From Stromatinia cepivora (Eukaryota > Ascomycota > Leotiomycetes > Helotiales > Sclerotiniaceae), in the NCBI GenBank assembly GCA_014898415.1, contig RCTD01000002.1, positions 248,001 to 312,000 of the forward strand: a stretch of DNA of 64,000 nucleotides, given 5' to 3'. Shown here piece after piece: positions 11,761 through 23,844 of this stretch. A program made the position numbers and the translations under genes. The notes beneath the pieces were generated by a model. It worked only from the letters and a program-made list of their open reading frames with translations, searched no databases and was not told the DNA's origin. The stretch's first letter is position 1, and each line of letters opens with the position of its first letter.

Positions 11761-12702
11761 TATCTTAATAATTGATTTACTAGAGTGTTTTATTCTAATA
11801 ATAATACTTTTTATTCAGATATGAATTCCAATAAGTTTCAAATTCTAATTCCATCCAAATTTCAAATCTTAGTCTCAATTACAAATTCACCATTCAAGAA
11901 AATTCATCTCAAAACTTCAAAACTTCAAAATCTCACACTCTATCTTTTCCAAAAAAAAAAAAGTTTGAATAAAGTCTAATCATACAAAGATTCCGCCTCG
12001 CTGTTCACCAGTTTACTACTGGTGATATACAAGTACATATCCTATCCTATCCTACCCTATCCTATGACCCCCACCCATCTATCCACTTATATGTTTCCAT
12101 CCCTTCCCTCTCACTGCCCCTCATCCCTCCCCACTCACTTCCCCTCATCCCTCCCCTTCAACTCGACCACCGACCGACTTCAATCCTTAACCCTTGAGCT
12201 CATCCCCGCAGTCCCTAAACTCGGCTCCGCTCTCATCTACACATCCGCCCATCACATCAATAGTTTTCCCGAATCCGCGCCGTGGATCTCGGTAAGAAGA
12301 AGAGGAAGAAAAAAGGAGAAGAAGAGAAGTTGAAGAGAAGTAGAATATCAGAATTGAAGTTATATGTTCATGAATCGAAATTGAAATGACCTCCCCTCCT
12401 CTCCTTTTCTCCAAGAAACTGCTGTAGGAGGAAAGAGAAGTAAAGAAGGAAGAAAATGCGGGATGTGCATTCCACCGCCCCAACCTAAAATCCATCTGAA
12501 TGTTGGATGTGAGAGAACCCCTCCGAAAAATAACTCGAGAGCCTCCCTCTACTCCCGATAAAATTATATGTACCATTTACCTATGCGCAAATCACAGCAG
12601 ATCTCACGCTCCAACCTCCAACGCCTTCCCAGAATAAAAAAACAAAGAGAAAAAGTCAAATCCCCTTCCAGAAAAAAAGTCCCTATACACTTTATACACC
12701 CA
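11761..12702. other. Intergenic between the solo LTR and rho3
   Basis: Low-complexity pyrimidine-rich DNA including a CCTAT repeat near 12036-12065. Open frames on both strands here (about 100-130 codons) are low-complexity and overlap each other, and I do not support them as genes. Confidence 0.5.
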
Positions 12703-13797
12703 CTACATAACCTCACACTTCCCATTACCATCACCCCCATTCGGATCAACACTTAACGCAACCCTAGCCGCCTCTGTAAATGCCTCGTTGACTCCCCTAT
12801 TCCTCATCGCCGAGCATTCCAAATACCTCAGCGCATTGATTCTCCTAGCGACCTCCAAGCCTTGATTATAATCAATCATTGGTTTCTTTTCCCTAGGCTC
12901 TGCACCATCTGTTCCCTCTACCGCTTCATCATCTGCGCCTTGTTCTCTCAAATCGCATTTCAATGCGACTAAAACTAGTTTAACACCTTGACAATTTTCG
13001 GCAATTTCGCCTACCCATTTGGATTCGACGTTTTCCAGGGAATCTTTTGAGTCGACGGAGAAACAAAGCATTATTGCATGTGTGTCATCGTAAGAAAGGG
13101 AGCGTAATCGATCGAATTCTTCTTGGCCGGCTGTATCCCATAGGGAAAGTTCGATATGTGTACCATCGACGAAGATATCTAAAATGAGCGCAAATGTAAG
13201 CCGAAGTCCCGCGGAAATTATGAAGTAAATATAAAAGGGACACGAAGAATAGAGATGAGAGACATACCATGAACATAATTCTCAAAGACTGTAGGTTCAT
13301 ATACCGTTGGGAAATATCTAGAGTTTCAACATCAGCTCCTTCCTTAATTTCATCTCAATTACAACATCATAAAAGTCAAAACCTACCCTCTCGTAAAAAC
13401 ATTAAGTAAACTCGTTTTTCCACAAGCACCATCCCCTCTATCGCATTAGAATCGTTAGCAATCTATTCATTCTCTCAATAATCAGATCTCCGATAGAAAT
13501 AACCAGCAGCAAAACAATCGCTATTGCAATCGCAGTTAAATTGAATCGAATGTATCATTTTCACCACTGCGCCTCTAATGCGACTCCACCGGACTACACT
13601 TTCATCACATAATCTTATCCATATGATAGAATCGGTGCAATATGACGAGATCCTGTTCCTCTGCCTCTCTTCACATTCCGTAGAGAAAAGGATAAGGCTG
13701 AAAAGACTCAATCAAAATCAGCTTAAAAATAAAATATAACATACAATAAGACCAATTTCCTTTGGGTAGTTTTCGATCCTCCAAGTCCGCAAGGCAT
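12703..13797 (-). CDS. rho3: Rho-family small GTPase, Rho3 type
   Basis: Membrane-anchored GTP switch for polarised growth and exocytosis in fungi. I place exons at 13797-13745, 13437-13387, 13317-13268 and 13178-12703. Introns are 307, 69 and 89 nt, all GT...AG. The phases join cleanly to a 209-residue protein starting MPCGLGGSKTTQRKLVLL. Visible motifs are the P-loop GDGACGKT, the effector region FPTVYEPTVFENYVHD, the DTAGQEE switch II box, KCDL, ECSA, and a C-terminal CAAX box CEVM for prenylation. The Rho insert region carries an acidic stretch (about EQGADDEAVEGTDG). The sequence fits Rho3 better than Rho1, Cdc42 or Rac. The start codon is supported by the family's usual short N-terminus and by a good gtatgt donor. 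Confidence 0.93.
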
Positions 13798-15349
13798 ATT
13801 GTATGTGATATGATGATGTAATGTAAGTGTTGTATGTATGTAAAGTGCGAGTAGTGAAGGAATATCGGTCAGTAGGTATAGTATCGTATAGTAAAGGAAT
13901 ATCGGTCAGTAGGTATAGTATCGTATAGTATAGTATATTTTCGTAGGTGGTGAATGTCAGATAATAGAATGTAGAATAGTGACGGAATGATGGATGAAGG
14001 ATGAAGGATGAAATGATTCAAGGACTGAAAAGTACTGCTATGCTAAGGTGGTGGATGGTGGATAATTGAGAAGGGGGCCAGGCCAAAGAGCGACTAGGGT
14101 GTAGAGTGGGTTATGGTATCGAGGGGTCCATATACTATTATTATACTAGCAAATGCTGAATATGATGATTTATGATATGGATGTAATGGAGTTTGTGTAG
14201 AAATCAATCGATTAGATGAAAGAAGATAGTGAATTCAATTTGATATTGTAGAAGCAAGAAATTCAATTGATGGTAAATAATAATATGAATTCTTGTATGT
14301 GTACCTAGTAGGTACCGACCGGTATGTTGTTGTAAATTTCAGGTACGTAAGGAATTCTCGTGCGAGTACAAATTAAATATGATGGATGATCTAGATCAAT
14401 GCTTTATAATGATTTAATTGATTATAGCCATATCCCTCCCTTATCGTTAATTAGATCAAAGCAGAATAGATATATATAAGAAATGTCTATTAAAGATATC
14501 TATCTATCTATCCATGTACGAGATGAAGTATAAATTTTACAATCATAACAATAATAATAGAAATCGGGAAAAATTAACTCTTAACTCCAAAAGGTTTCTT
14601 CAAGCCCAGCTGGATGGTTATTGAGTTTTTCTTTTTTTTTTCTTTTCCAATTTGCATCCGCTGGGCCGCTGAGAAATCTGAGATATGAAGTGGGCAATTA
14701 ATTAATGATGCGTCGGTCAAATTTCCTTAGCCATCCGTACCTTATGCTTTATGGAGCATGTTCTGTTCTGGATGCAATTTTGGGGAGGGGAAAAGCTAAT
14801 GCAGCTGCAATACTGAATTAACGACCCCCGGAATCGGAAATTCTCCTTAGCATATCGTGGGGAAGAGATGAAGGGTTGTAAATTCACAAAAGGATTTGGT
14901 GGTTATCAGGTTGCATGAGAAATCTAACTCTTGTTCAATTGCTATAATATTCTTATTATTTGACCTTTTCCCTTCCATTTTCTCAATCTTTCCACAAAAT
15001 TGTGGTGAAATTCCCGGGATTACATTTGACATTTTGATGGCTCAAGCGGATGATCGTCGCATGGGAGGGACATCCTTGAAAAGGAGGAAATTTGTGGTAC
15101 TCAGAAGTTAGAACCGTGAGCCGTAATTGACTTTGCGTTGTTCATTGTGGAGATTCAACTTCGTCGAGTGGACTCGGTGGAGAGCATTCGAAATTTCAAA
15201 TTAATTGCATTTCTAATTTGCAATTTTGCGCAATGAATATGTGAAAACAGTCACCAAGATCCTGTAACAACAGAAACTACGCAATCTGATACACAAAGGT
15301 TATTTATTGACGGATAACACACCTCCATCATCTTGAACATAAAACATAA
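13798..15349. other. Intergenic between rho3 and cwc25
   Basis: No supportable gene. It contains a 37-bp direct duplication (13857-13893 and 13894-13930) and short ATG/GTA-rich repeats, and it would include the rho3 promoter. Confidence 0.5.
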
Positions 15350-16762
15350 TCACTCTTCCTCTTTGATGAAACCTTGTCCCGCACGACGCCCAATTCGGTC
15401 AGCGAGGTTCATATTTCCTGCCGTGCGGTTGAGGCCATTGATGAAATCGCCCTTATCCGAGTACTTCGATGACTTTGTTCGTGCTCTATCCTCAGCTTCA
15501 CGAGCCGCCTTCTCCCGTTCTTCCAATGCCTTGAGTCGTTTTTCGCGATCAATGTCCAGACTTGATGCATCCTGTTGCATAGCAGCCAATTTCTTTTGTC
15601 GCTCTGCCTCCTTCTCTTCTTCCGAAGGACCGTTTTGCTGTTGATATCCACCTTGTGATCTTCTATCATCTCGTCTGCCATAACCATTCCCATTTCGCTG
15701 ATGATCGCATCTGTTCCCGGTATCCCTTCTGTCGTAATTTTCTCTTCGATCCTCCCTATCTGCTGGGTAAGATTTCCTCCTATCCGGGGATCTTCGTCGT
15801 TCTGGAGTAGGGGATCGGGATTCCGGAGATGAACTATTCCTCCTTCTCTGCCTCCTATCTTGGCCTCTGTCTGATCTGTCGTTTTGTCGCCTATCTGGTG
15901 ATATTGGCCTGCGTCGGTCGTAGTCTCTTTCTCTTCCTGATCGTCCTCTTTCTCTATTATCTGGTGATAGTGATCTTGGTTTTCGTGATCTTCCAAAACT
16001 ATCTCTTCTCTCCACCGGAGAACGAGATCTTGAGTACAAATCTGAGCGTCGACGGTATTCAGATTTGCGATTTCTGCGATTCCTATCATCATCATAATCA
16101 TCACCACTTCTGCGACGCTTGTGACTGCGATCTTCCTCTCGACCATCCACATTTTCGTCCCTCCTGCGCTTTCGTCTTCGTTCTTCATCATCATCGTCGC
16201 GATGCCTATGGTGGTGTTGATGCTTTCTTTCTTTTTTCGGTTTGATCTCTTTGGAGTCTTGACCAGCCAGTTCAAGTAATTTCCGTCGTTTGATTGGATC
16301 ATTCATCATAGCCTCGTATGCAGCTTGCTCTTGTCTTTTGATAGCAAGCATGGGATCTTCACGAACCTTGGCTGCCGTATCTCGCAAAGTATTCGCCTTT
16401 TGTAAAGCCATGAAACTAGCCTCAGATGCTTGCTTCTCGAGATTTTTGTGCTCTGTACCTTTGATTAACCCATCGATGCGCCTCTTTCCAAGAAGATAAC
16501 CTTCCATCTCTTCGGTGGTTCCGGCTTGACCGCTTGATGGGCCTTGATACATCCAGTCAACACGATCAACCCGTTTTCTCGATCCGGCGGCTTCGAGTTT
16601 ATTCTGAATTTCTTCCTTCGCTCGTTCTTCTTTAAGCTCCTTGATCCTCTGTTCTGTACGTCGTCTTTCCTCGAGTGCTTTCTTTTCTTCCTCCCACACC
16701 CGTGTCTGATTCTTCATCAAATGGGGATGCCATGATTTCTTCAAGTTGAGATCGCCACCCAT
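15350..16762 (-). CDS. cwc25: Pre-mRNA-splicing factor CWC25
   Basis: Spliceosome factor needed for the first catalytic step (known for the yeast family). Single exon, 470 residues. The N-terminal CIR_N-like region (about residues 1-50) starts [18 protein letters not shown] and continues as a charged coiled coil. It is followed by the CWC25 block DWMYQGP (about residues 69-75) and a helical region up to about 190. The rest is an Arg/Ser/Asp-rich disordered tail ending [13 protein letters not shown]. It is longer than yeast Cwc25, as is normal for filamentous fungi. It is transcribed away from csn2, from a shared 456-bp interval. A 297-codon frame on the same strand (15409-16302) is only the shifted reading of the repetitive tail. 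Confidence 0.93.
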   Translation of the reverse strand: MGGDLNLKKSWHPHLMKNQTRVWEEEKKALEERRRTEQRIKELKEERAKEEIQNKLEAAGSRKRVDRVDWMYQGPSSGQAGTTEEMEGYLLGKRRIDGLIKGTEHKNLEKQASEASFMALQKANTLRDTAAKVREDPMLAIKRQEQAAYEAMMNDPIKRRKLLELAGQDSKEIKPKKERKHQHHHRHRDDDDEERRRKRRRDENVDGREEDRSHKRRRSGDDYDDDRNRRNRKSEYRRRSDLYSRSRSPVERRDSFGRSRKPRSLSPDNRERGRSGRERDYDRRRPISPDRRQNDRSDRGQDRRQRRRNSSSPESRSPTPERRRSPDRRKSYPADREDRRENYDRRDTGNRCDHQRNGNGYGRRDDRRSQGGYQQQNGPSEEEKEAERQKKLAAMQQDASSLDIDREKRLKALEEREKAAREAEDRARTKSSKYSDKGDFINGLNRTAGNMNLADRIGRRAGQGFIKEEE

Positions 16763-17218
16763 GTTGAAGGTTGTTTGACGTTATTGTAGAGCTGAATTGA
16801 AGGTAAACCGCGGGCGCACACGGTAAGATTCCCACACGTGAAATACGTGGAAATCGAATAGTGAATTAATAAATTTAGAAAAAGAAAAACCCTTAGTCAA
16901 AACTTGCGGGGATGTTGACTTGTAAGTATTTGTTGTTGTTGATTGAATAGAAAGAGACATGACATGTCCATCGCGAGGCGGAAGCTTTCAGAATTAGAAA
17001 GGTAGGACACTAAGCGAGTAGCCAATCATACAAGACTGGAAAGCTCCAGGCAAACGACATACAGCCTTACCGTACTGTATACCTCCACCTCTTACCTTTT
17101 GATATTAATTATATTTACAACAATTCGTCACCACGAAATCTCAAAAAGCTTTTTGCTAATACCTAACTAAAACTTATCCAACGGGCAATCTTATCTCTGA
17201 AACAAAGGAACCGCAAAT
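16763..17218. promoter_or_regulatory. Divergent promoter interval, cwc25 / csn2
   Basis: 456 bp between the two divergent start codons. I see no clear TATA box. The interval contains a CACGTG E-box-like site (cacacgtgaaatacgtgg, about 16833-16850). Confidence 0.5.
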
Positions 17219-18827
17219 ATGTCTGACGATGATGATTTCATGCAAGATTCCGACCAGGAAGAGTATGTGAAGCCTTACCAGACTTTCCGTATGTAGCTAA
17301 CCATTATAGCTATGATTTCGAGTACGAAGAGAATGATGATGATGAGGATGCCGATGTCGATATCGAAAATAAATACTACAATGCCAAACAATTGAAATCT
17401 ACAGACCCCGGAGCTGCTATTGAGGAGTTTCTAGGAATTCCAGCTCTCGAGCAAGAGAAAGGTGATTGGGGATTCAAAGGCTTGAAACAAGCTATAAAGC
17501 TGGAGTTTAATCTTGCTTTATATGATAAGGTATCCATTTGTTTAGACTGATCATATCTTCATATCTAATAATTATCTAGGCTGTGGAGCATTATCGCGAA
17601 CTTCTTACCTATGTCAAATCCGCGGTAACTCGAAACTACTCAGAAAAGTCCATTAACAACATCCTCGACTTTATCGAAAAAAAGACTGAAGATGATGCAG
17701 CCAGGAAATGTATGGAGGAGGTCTATTCAAACACTCTTGAATCTTTCCAGAGTACCAATAACGAAAGATTGTGGTTGAAAACCAATATCAAGCTAGCGAA
17801 ACTCTTCCTCGACCGTAAGGATTACGCTGCGACAGCAAAGAAATTGCGAGAGCTCCGTAAGGCATGTGAATTAGAAGATGGTACAGATGACCCAAGCAAG
17901 GGTACTTACTCTTTGGAAATTTACGCCTGTGAGATTCAAATGCATTCTGAGACAAAGAACAACAAGCAATTGAAGCGTTTGTACGAACGGGCTTTGAAGG
18001 TTAAATCAGCAGTACCACATCCAAGAATCATGGGCATCATTCGAGAATGTGGTGGGAAGATGCATATGGCAGAGGAGAATTGGAAGGATGCGCAAAGTGA
18101 TTTCTTCCAATCGTTCAAAGATTATGACGAAGCTGGATCTCTACAGCGAATCCAAGTTCTCAAATATCTTGTTTTGACAACCATGTTGATGAAATCCGAT
18201 ATCAATCCTTTCGAATCCCAGGAAACCAAACCATATAAGAATGATCCTCGCATCGCCGCAATGACCGATCTGGTCGATGCGTACCAAAGAGATGATATTC
18301 ACAAATATGAAGATGTTCTAAAGAATAACAAAGATCTCATGTCCGACTCCTTCATTCGCGAAAACATTGATGAAGTAACTCGAAACATGAGAACGAAAGC
18401 AGTAGTCAAACTAATCGCCCCTTACACCCGCTTCAAGCTTGATTTCATCGGCAAAGCCCTCAAAATCCCAGTCTCGGAAGTTCAAGATATCTTAGGCTTC
18501 TTGATTGTCGATAAGAAAGTCAATGGAAAAATCAACCAACAAGATGGAACGGTCGAAATTGAAGATAACAGTGATGCGGAACGTCTCAAGGCAATGCATG
18601 AATGGACTACGGCTGTAGGTTCGCTTTATGAGACTATTTTCAAGGAGTGTGAGGGCTTTAGGATGAATGATGTCAATCAGATTGGGGATATAGATAAGGA
18701 TGCCAATTCTATGGGAGGATATGCCCGAGCTGGGGATATTGCTCATCCGAAGTATGGTGGACAGAGAGGAGGAAGACATCCAATGTCTGGAAAAGTTAAG
18801 AAGGGATTTTTTTCAGGGGGAATGTGA
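17219..18827 (+). CDS. csn2: COP9 signalosome subunit 2 (PCI-domain protein)
   Basis: Subunit of the nuclear COP9 signalosome, which removes Nedd8 from cullin-RING ligases and controls fungal development. Exons are 17219-17262, 17310-17529 and 17580-18827, with introns of 47 and 50 nt, giving 503 residues. The protein begins MSDDDDFMQDSD with an acidic N-terminus. The conserved block NKYYNAKQLKSTDPGAAIEE follows (up to about residue 65), then TPR-like helical repeats and a C-terminal PCI domain (about 300-430) containing FKLDFIGKALKIPVSEVQ. Length matches the family (about 440-500). The C-terminus is Gly-rich (ending KKGFFSGGM). Confidence 0.95.
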
Positions 18828-19403
18828 TTATGGCAGTTAGAATTGACTGACTGATTGGTCTATGAACAAACACTATGTTCAATATTGATACCATAAGAAC
18901 ACATGATGGGATATGAAAGGGGGATGGGAATGGGAGGTAGGGTATTCTGAAGCCAGATCACATTAATGATAGATGAGTTATGAACAATGAATAGGTAAAC
19001 TACCTACCATACACAGATACAATAATGAACAAGAGATATACAATTTTCATCTCATTTACTTAATTCACTTTCCTTTACTTCCCTTCCTTTACTTCCTTTC
19101 CTTTACCCTTCACTTCCCTTCAACTAAAATATCTATAATTATCTCTCCTCCAGGCTCCATACATCCAAGAACACCCCCCCCCCCCCCCACCCAATCCCTT
19201 CTCCCCGAACCGCTCCCAGCACATCCCATGCATATTTCTGTCACATCACATCGCATCACATCGTCTCGATCGATCGATCGACAAAAATGAACGTGGCTAG
19301 CGGAGGTTACAATGGATACCCTGAACATAGATAGACGAGATGGCGGGAGGGAGGGATCGATTGATGGCGTTGCGTGGGGTCAGTGTTTAATACGACGTGG
19401 CTG

Positions 19404-19435
19404 GCGGGCAAGCGGGCAAGCGGGCAAGCGGGCGG
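19404..19435. repeat. 8-bp tandem repeat (GCGGGCAA), about four copies
   Basis: Three exact copies and one variant in non-coding DNA. Confidence 0.85.
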
Positions 19436-20968
19436 TGGTTGTAGGTTTTTTTTTTAGATTCCTTGGGTTTTGGGTTTGGGGAGTTGGGTTGGTAAGGGGT
19501 TATTGGGGTGGGTACAGGTAGATTGCTAGGGAATGGGTGGGTTTGCGAGGATTGGGTTTTGGGATGGGAGAGTTGGGGATGTATGGGGAGGGATGTACGT
19601 ACGTGTGTATGTAAGTCTTATGTGTGTATGAAAGTTAAAAAAAAGGTTTGAATATTAAAGGGGAAGAAGTATTATTCCCCAAACACAACCTTGTCTCACT
19701 TCCGCGCTGCATGTGAAAAATTGTTGAATTTGGGATCTGGGGATTTATTTTCTGATACGATGATGTATGTATGTATCATACGTATGTACAGAGTAGATGA
19801 AATGATGATGTGATAACTTTATCTTATGTTACATAGTATTTGTAAGTGCATAACATACATGGTGCAGAGCAGGAGGGAGAGATGTAAGATTAGGTTGGCC
19901 GGTTCCGCATAGAGGTGAAGATTTATTTATATGCAGGGAGTTTTGAGGTGCATTTGAGACTTGGCTGGTGAGAAATCGAGAGGAATCGAGAGGAATCGAC
20001 GAGGGTTTGAAACGGCTATTGCAGTAGTGCTTGAGGGTAATTTTATTTGTGTGGGCTATCTATGATGTAGGCGGTCTTGTGTAGATATTCATGTGAATGG
20101 ATATGTTGTATGCATGGATACTCGTGTTTTAGTGATCCATTCCGCTATCATGTCGATCATGGTGTGAACAAACTTGGTTCGGTTAGAAAAGGGCTTTAAA
20201 TGATGAGCTTGTGTGCCATGCGACGCGGGAAGGGTAGGGCCAGGGATGAATCGAATAGGAGGTCGTGGGATTGAGATGGGGGTGTGTAATGGTGCGGCGA
20301 GGTGGGTGAGGGGAACCTGGGAGTAGTTCGATGTGTAAGTGTTCCGCAGATACAGCACACAAGCATTGCAGTGTAGTGTAGAAATAAAACGGATGAAAAC
20401 CAATATTGAGAAATGTAGTGGAATTTAAGATCTTACTGCCTTAATCGAGAGAGGTGTGTAAGAATGAGATCTAATCGATCTCCTCCATTCATGTGGTTCA
20501 GAATGTAGATATGAAGGAGTCGGAAACGAGGGGGTAGATGTCCAAGTTTGCAAGTAGATGGTACAAAATGTATATACCTCTTTAGTTCATCCTCGTCATG
20601 ATTCTTGCATATGGAATATACTTAAACTCGTATGCGGTACGATATGCAGGAAAATAATCAATCTAGTACTCTACAATCTAATCTCAATCTTGATCATCAT
20701 CACATTAAAGAAATGCGGGGGATTTCCACAGGGTAACATTCTATGCCGACCATAACCTATGAGACGGAGCGGAGTATAGAGCGGTGAAATAGACCAATAG
20801 TTTTCATGTGGTGTATGAAGAATGAGGTTTGCATGTAGCATCGGGTCAACTCGGTTCTCGCTGGAGTCAAATTTTGGCGGGGCAGTGCCGAGGTGTTTTC
20901 CCTTCCGTTCCTGTTTTCTTATTATGATTGAGGGTTTTGTGAGATGTGATAGATATCATATGGGTGAC

Positions 20969-21010
20969 ATGGAGCTTGTATTATGGAGCTTGTGTTATGG
21001 AGCTTGTGTT
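20969..21010. repeat. 14-bp tandem triplicate (ATGGAGCTTGTRTT)
   Basis: Three head-to-tail copies with one base difference in the first. Confidence 0.85.
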
Positions 21011-23430
21011 ATGCATAATGATGATACTATGGCTGTTGGATAAGGTTGAAGATGTGGGTAGGTTTTATTTCCCCGGTGAATGAGATTGTGATATGAGATA
21101 TACTCCGTAAGATGAATTGAGGATAGTGGGAGAAGCGGGTTACGATAAGGTATGTAGCATGGCTGCGTGGTTGTTCAGTTCCGTGGTTGAGTCTTGCATG
21201 TAGGGTTATCATGTATCGGTACTTTATGAAGTGAATTTGGGTGATTATCGGTACTTGATGAAGAGGGACCGTAATAAAATTATCTATCTAACTAGGTTCG
21301 TCATTCATGAATTGAATTAGGGTTGATGAATGGGTAGGTACAGAGTACATATTGATCTTACCTTACTCGGTTGGTTCATTGTTTATCAGCCGTAAAGTAT
21401 GATTGATTCCTGATGGCCTCGAACATTCATGCATTTCAGATTCATGACCCGTATCCAGGTAAATCGAATCAATGATTGAAGTTCAATTTGGTGGATCGTG
21501 AGCCATAAACTCAAATTCAAGTGTCTAAAAAGTGCTAGGGGACATTCTGTCGCTTCCCCGAACCCTTGAACCCAGCTTAACTTGTTAAATAACCTCTCGT
21601 AGTTTATTTATACTCTGGTTCCTATATTCTAACCCTACTCTAAATCTCTAACCATACACTTGGCAGTATCCTCGAACAATCACGAAATGTAATGTTCAGT
21701 ACGGATAGTATTCATGCATAGTATTCATGCAAATAATTTATAACCTAGTCACGATACCGAACAAACAAACGGATGGGCGGAAAAGTGCGCGTTATTTCAA
21801 TTTCAAGATCAGATTGAATTGGATAGAAAACAATATACGAGCGATAGTAGGAGGCGGCCTGCATGATGTAGGTATATATGCACCCAAGCAAGCCACGAAG
21901 GAGCTCGGGAAGATGAATGATAAGGATTGTTTGATTGAATGATCAGTAGCTATTATTTCGTATAGTACAGGATGAAGAATCAAAGGTAGGATTGACAAAA
22001 GCCTAGGAGATACCTTCGGTGCAATATCCGGAGCTATGTATATGGATGTATGGATGTATGTATGTATAAACGGGCATTATTCTAATAGGTAAATAATGCA
22101 CGGACCATGTCATTAATATGAACCCCATGTCATATACAATATCTATACGTAAGAACGGCGATACCCTTTCATACAAGGTAGGTCTAGTGGTATTGAGAGA
22201 GCGTTCCGTTTCCTCGGAAAAGTTCAATAAAAAAATAAAAAAAGGACCAAGACAATAGAGACGAGTAGATGAGTAGACGAATAGACGAATAGATGAATAA
22301 TACATCGTTACATGTGAACGGCAGTACGGCCCGCATCGATGCAAACAATCAGAGCCCTCTTTTTGACCAATCGCATCTTCACATTTCCCAACCGATGTTC
22401 CATTGGGTTTTTTTCAAAGTCGAAACTCTAGAGCTGTTAATAGGAAATTTTAGTACCCTTATTTGTTATTTTTTACATAGCAATTTGTTGGTTGATGTTG
22501 ATGTTCGTGTTAGATGTGTGTTGGTTTGAGTGGAGCTCTGATGGGTGTGTTAGTTGTTAGCTTGCTTGCCACGCTTACTCACTTTAAACTACCCCCCGAT
22601 GGAGTACGGAGATTTCAAGTGAAGAACTTCATTGGTGAATTTTCAGACTAGTAGCAACTCTCCAAGACACATCTATCTGTCTTATTATAACCATACATAA
22701 GGTCTCGATCCAGACGACGAATGATCGAGAACTTTTCATTTATCTTCACACGGGTGTGATGTAGTACCATAGCCATCACTACATTCCCGTGTGTGAAACC
22801 CAACCTTTCCCCTCCTTGAGGAAATGGAACGCATCTACCCGTGTTTTCTTCCTTTTCGGCTTTCACAAGGAACTCCTTTTCTTGATTTTTCCCCCACCCT
22901 TTGACCTTCTCCACATTTTGCTCTTACGGAATCCTTCACTCTCTAAATCCTCTTCCCTCTCCGTTTCCTTTCCTTCCGTGAAGTTGGTGGGTGATGCGGT
23001 GGGTGGTTTTCGTAAGTTACCAACAAACAATTCCGATATCGAGATGCCAAGGCGGAGAATAGCCAATGAAATAGCCAATAATGGAGAAGGGAACTTCGTG
23101 ACGTTACATCGAGTGTCAGCAGGCAAGGGTGGTATGATATATCGAACGCCATAGAGCTAGATCAGGGTATGATGGGTCCAATAATGGGGAATTAAACGCT
23201 GTTAGCGCGCGGGAGGAGTGAGTAGTCTTGAGGCACAGTACCGTGTGTATCGTGGGTTAGATACCGGTCGGTATGGAAGAACGAGATGGAAAGACGAAGA
23301 TGGAAGTAATACTACCTCCGAACCAAGGAAACAAAATAGAACCGTAACAACTAGAAGCTAGACGAGGTAGCGATTCATGCACTCTTCAGCTAATATGGTT
23401 TTTGCAGGGATTCTGTCACGAATTCGAAGG

Positions 23431-23844
23431 GTGTGCGGTGAGCCTAGACCAGAACTCTTAAATATCGAATAACTTTTTCAATATTATATAAAAATAATTA
23501 AAATTTTGAAATATAATAATCAAATACAATCGAATTATAAATAATACATTTTATTTTTAATAATTTTTGTTCAAAAGTTATAACGTTTTTCTTATACAAA
23601 ATAAGCGATATTTTTAAACTTTTTTGATTTTTTGATTTCAAACATATATAACTTCAAAACAAAAATATATAAAAATATTCTATTTAATTTTTAATAAATT
23701 TCAATTGATTATCTTTATATAAATACAAATTTTGAAAAATTATCTTGATTTTTCATATAAAAGACAGAGATCTGAGAAGTCGAAAAATCGTCAATTTTGG
23801 TGTGATTTCGCTTAGTGTGCGGTGAGTCCGGACCAGAACTCTTA
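23431..23844. mobile_element. AT-rich block bracketed by 30-bp direct repeats, possible small transposon remnant
   Basis: Copies at 23431-23460 and 23815-23844 begin gtgtgcggtgag and end gaccagaactctta, with 27 of 30 positions identical. The roughly 350 bp between them are sharply AT-rich compared with both flanks, as in the TIR element at 10881. The repeats are direct, so this is either two adjacent end fragments or a miniature LTR-like element. No target duplication is seen. Confidence 0.45.

Noticed and set aside
12187..12576. 129-codon minus-strand frame beside rho3
   Set aside because: Low-complexity Ser/Leu runs from pyrimidine-rich DNA, overlapped by an opposite-strand frame, no motif.
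15409..16302. 297-codon minus-strand frame inside cwc25
   Set aside because: It is the shifted reading of the Arg/Ser/Asp-rich repeat tail of CWC25. The main frame has the family motifs.
22003..23154. Several 100-codon frames on both strands
   Set aside because: They overlap each other, lack motifs and have no plausible splice partners that I could find.
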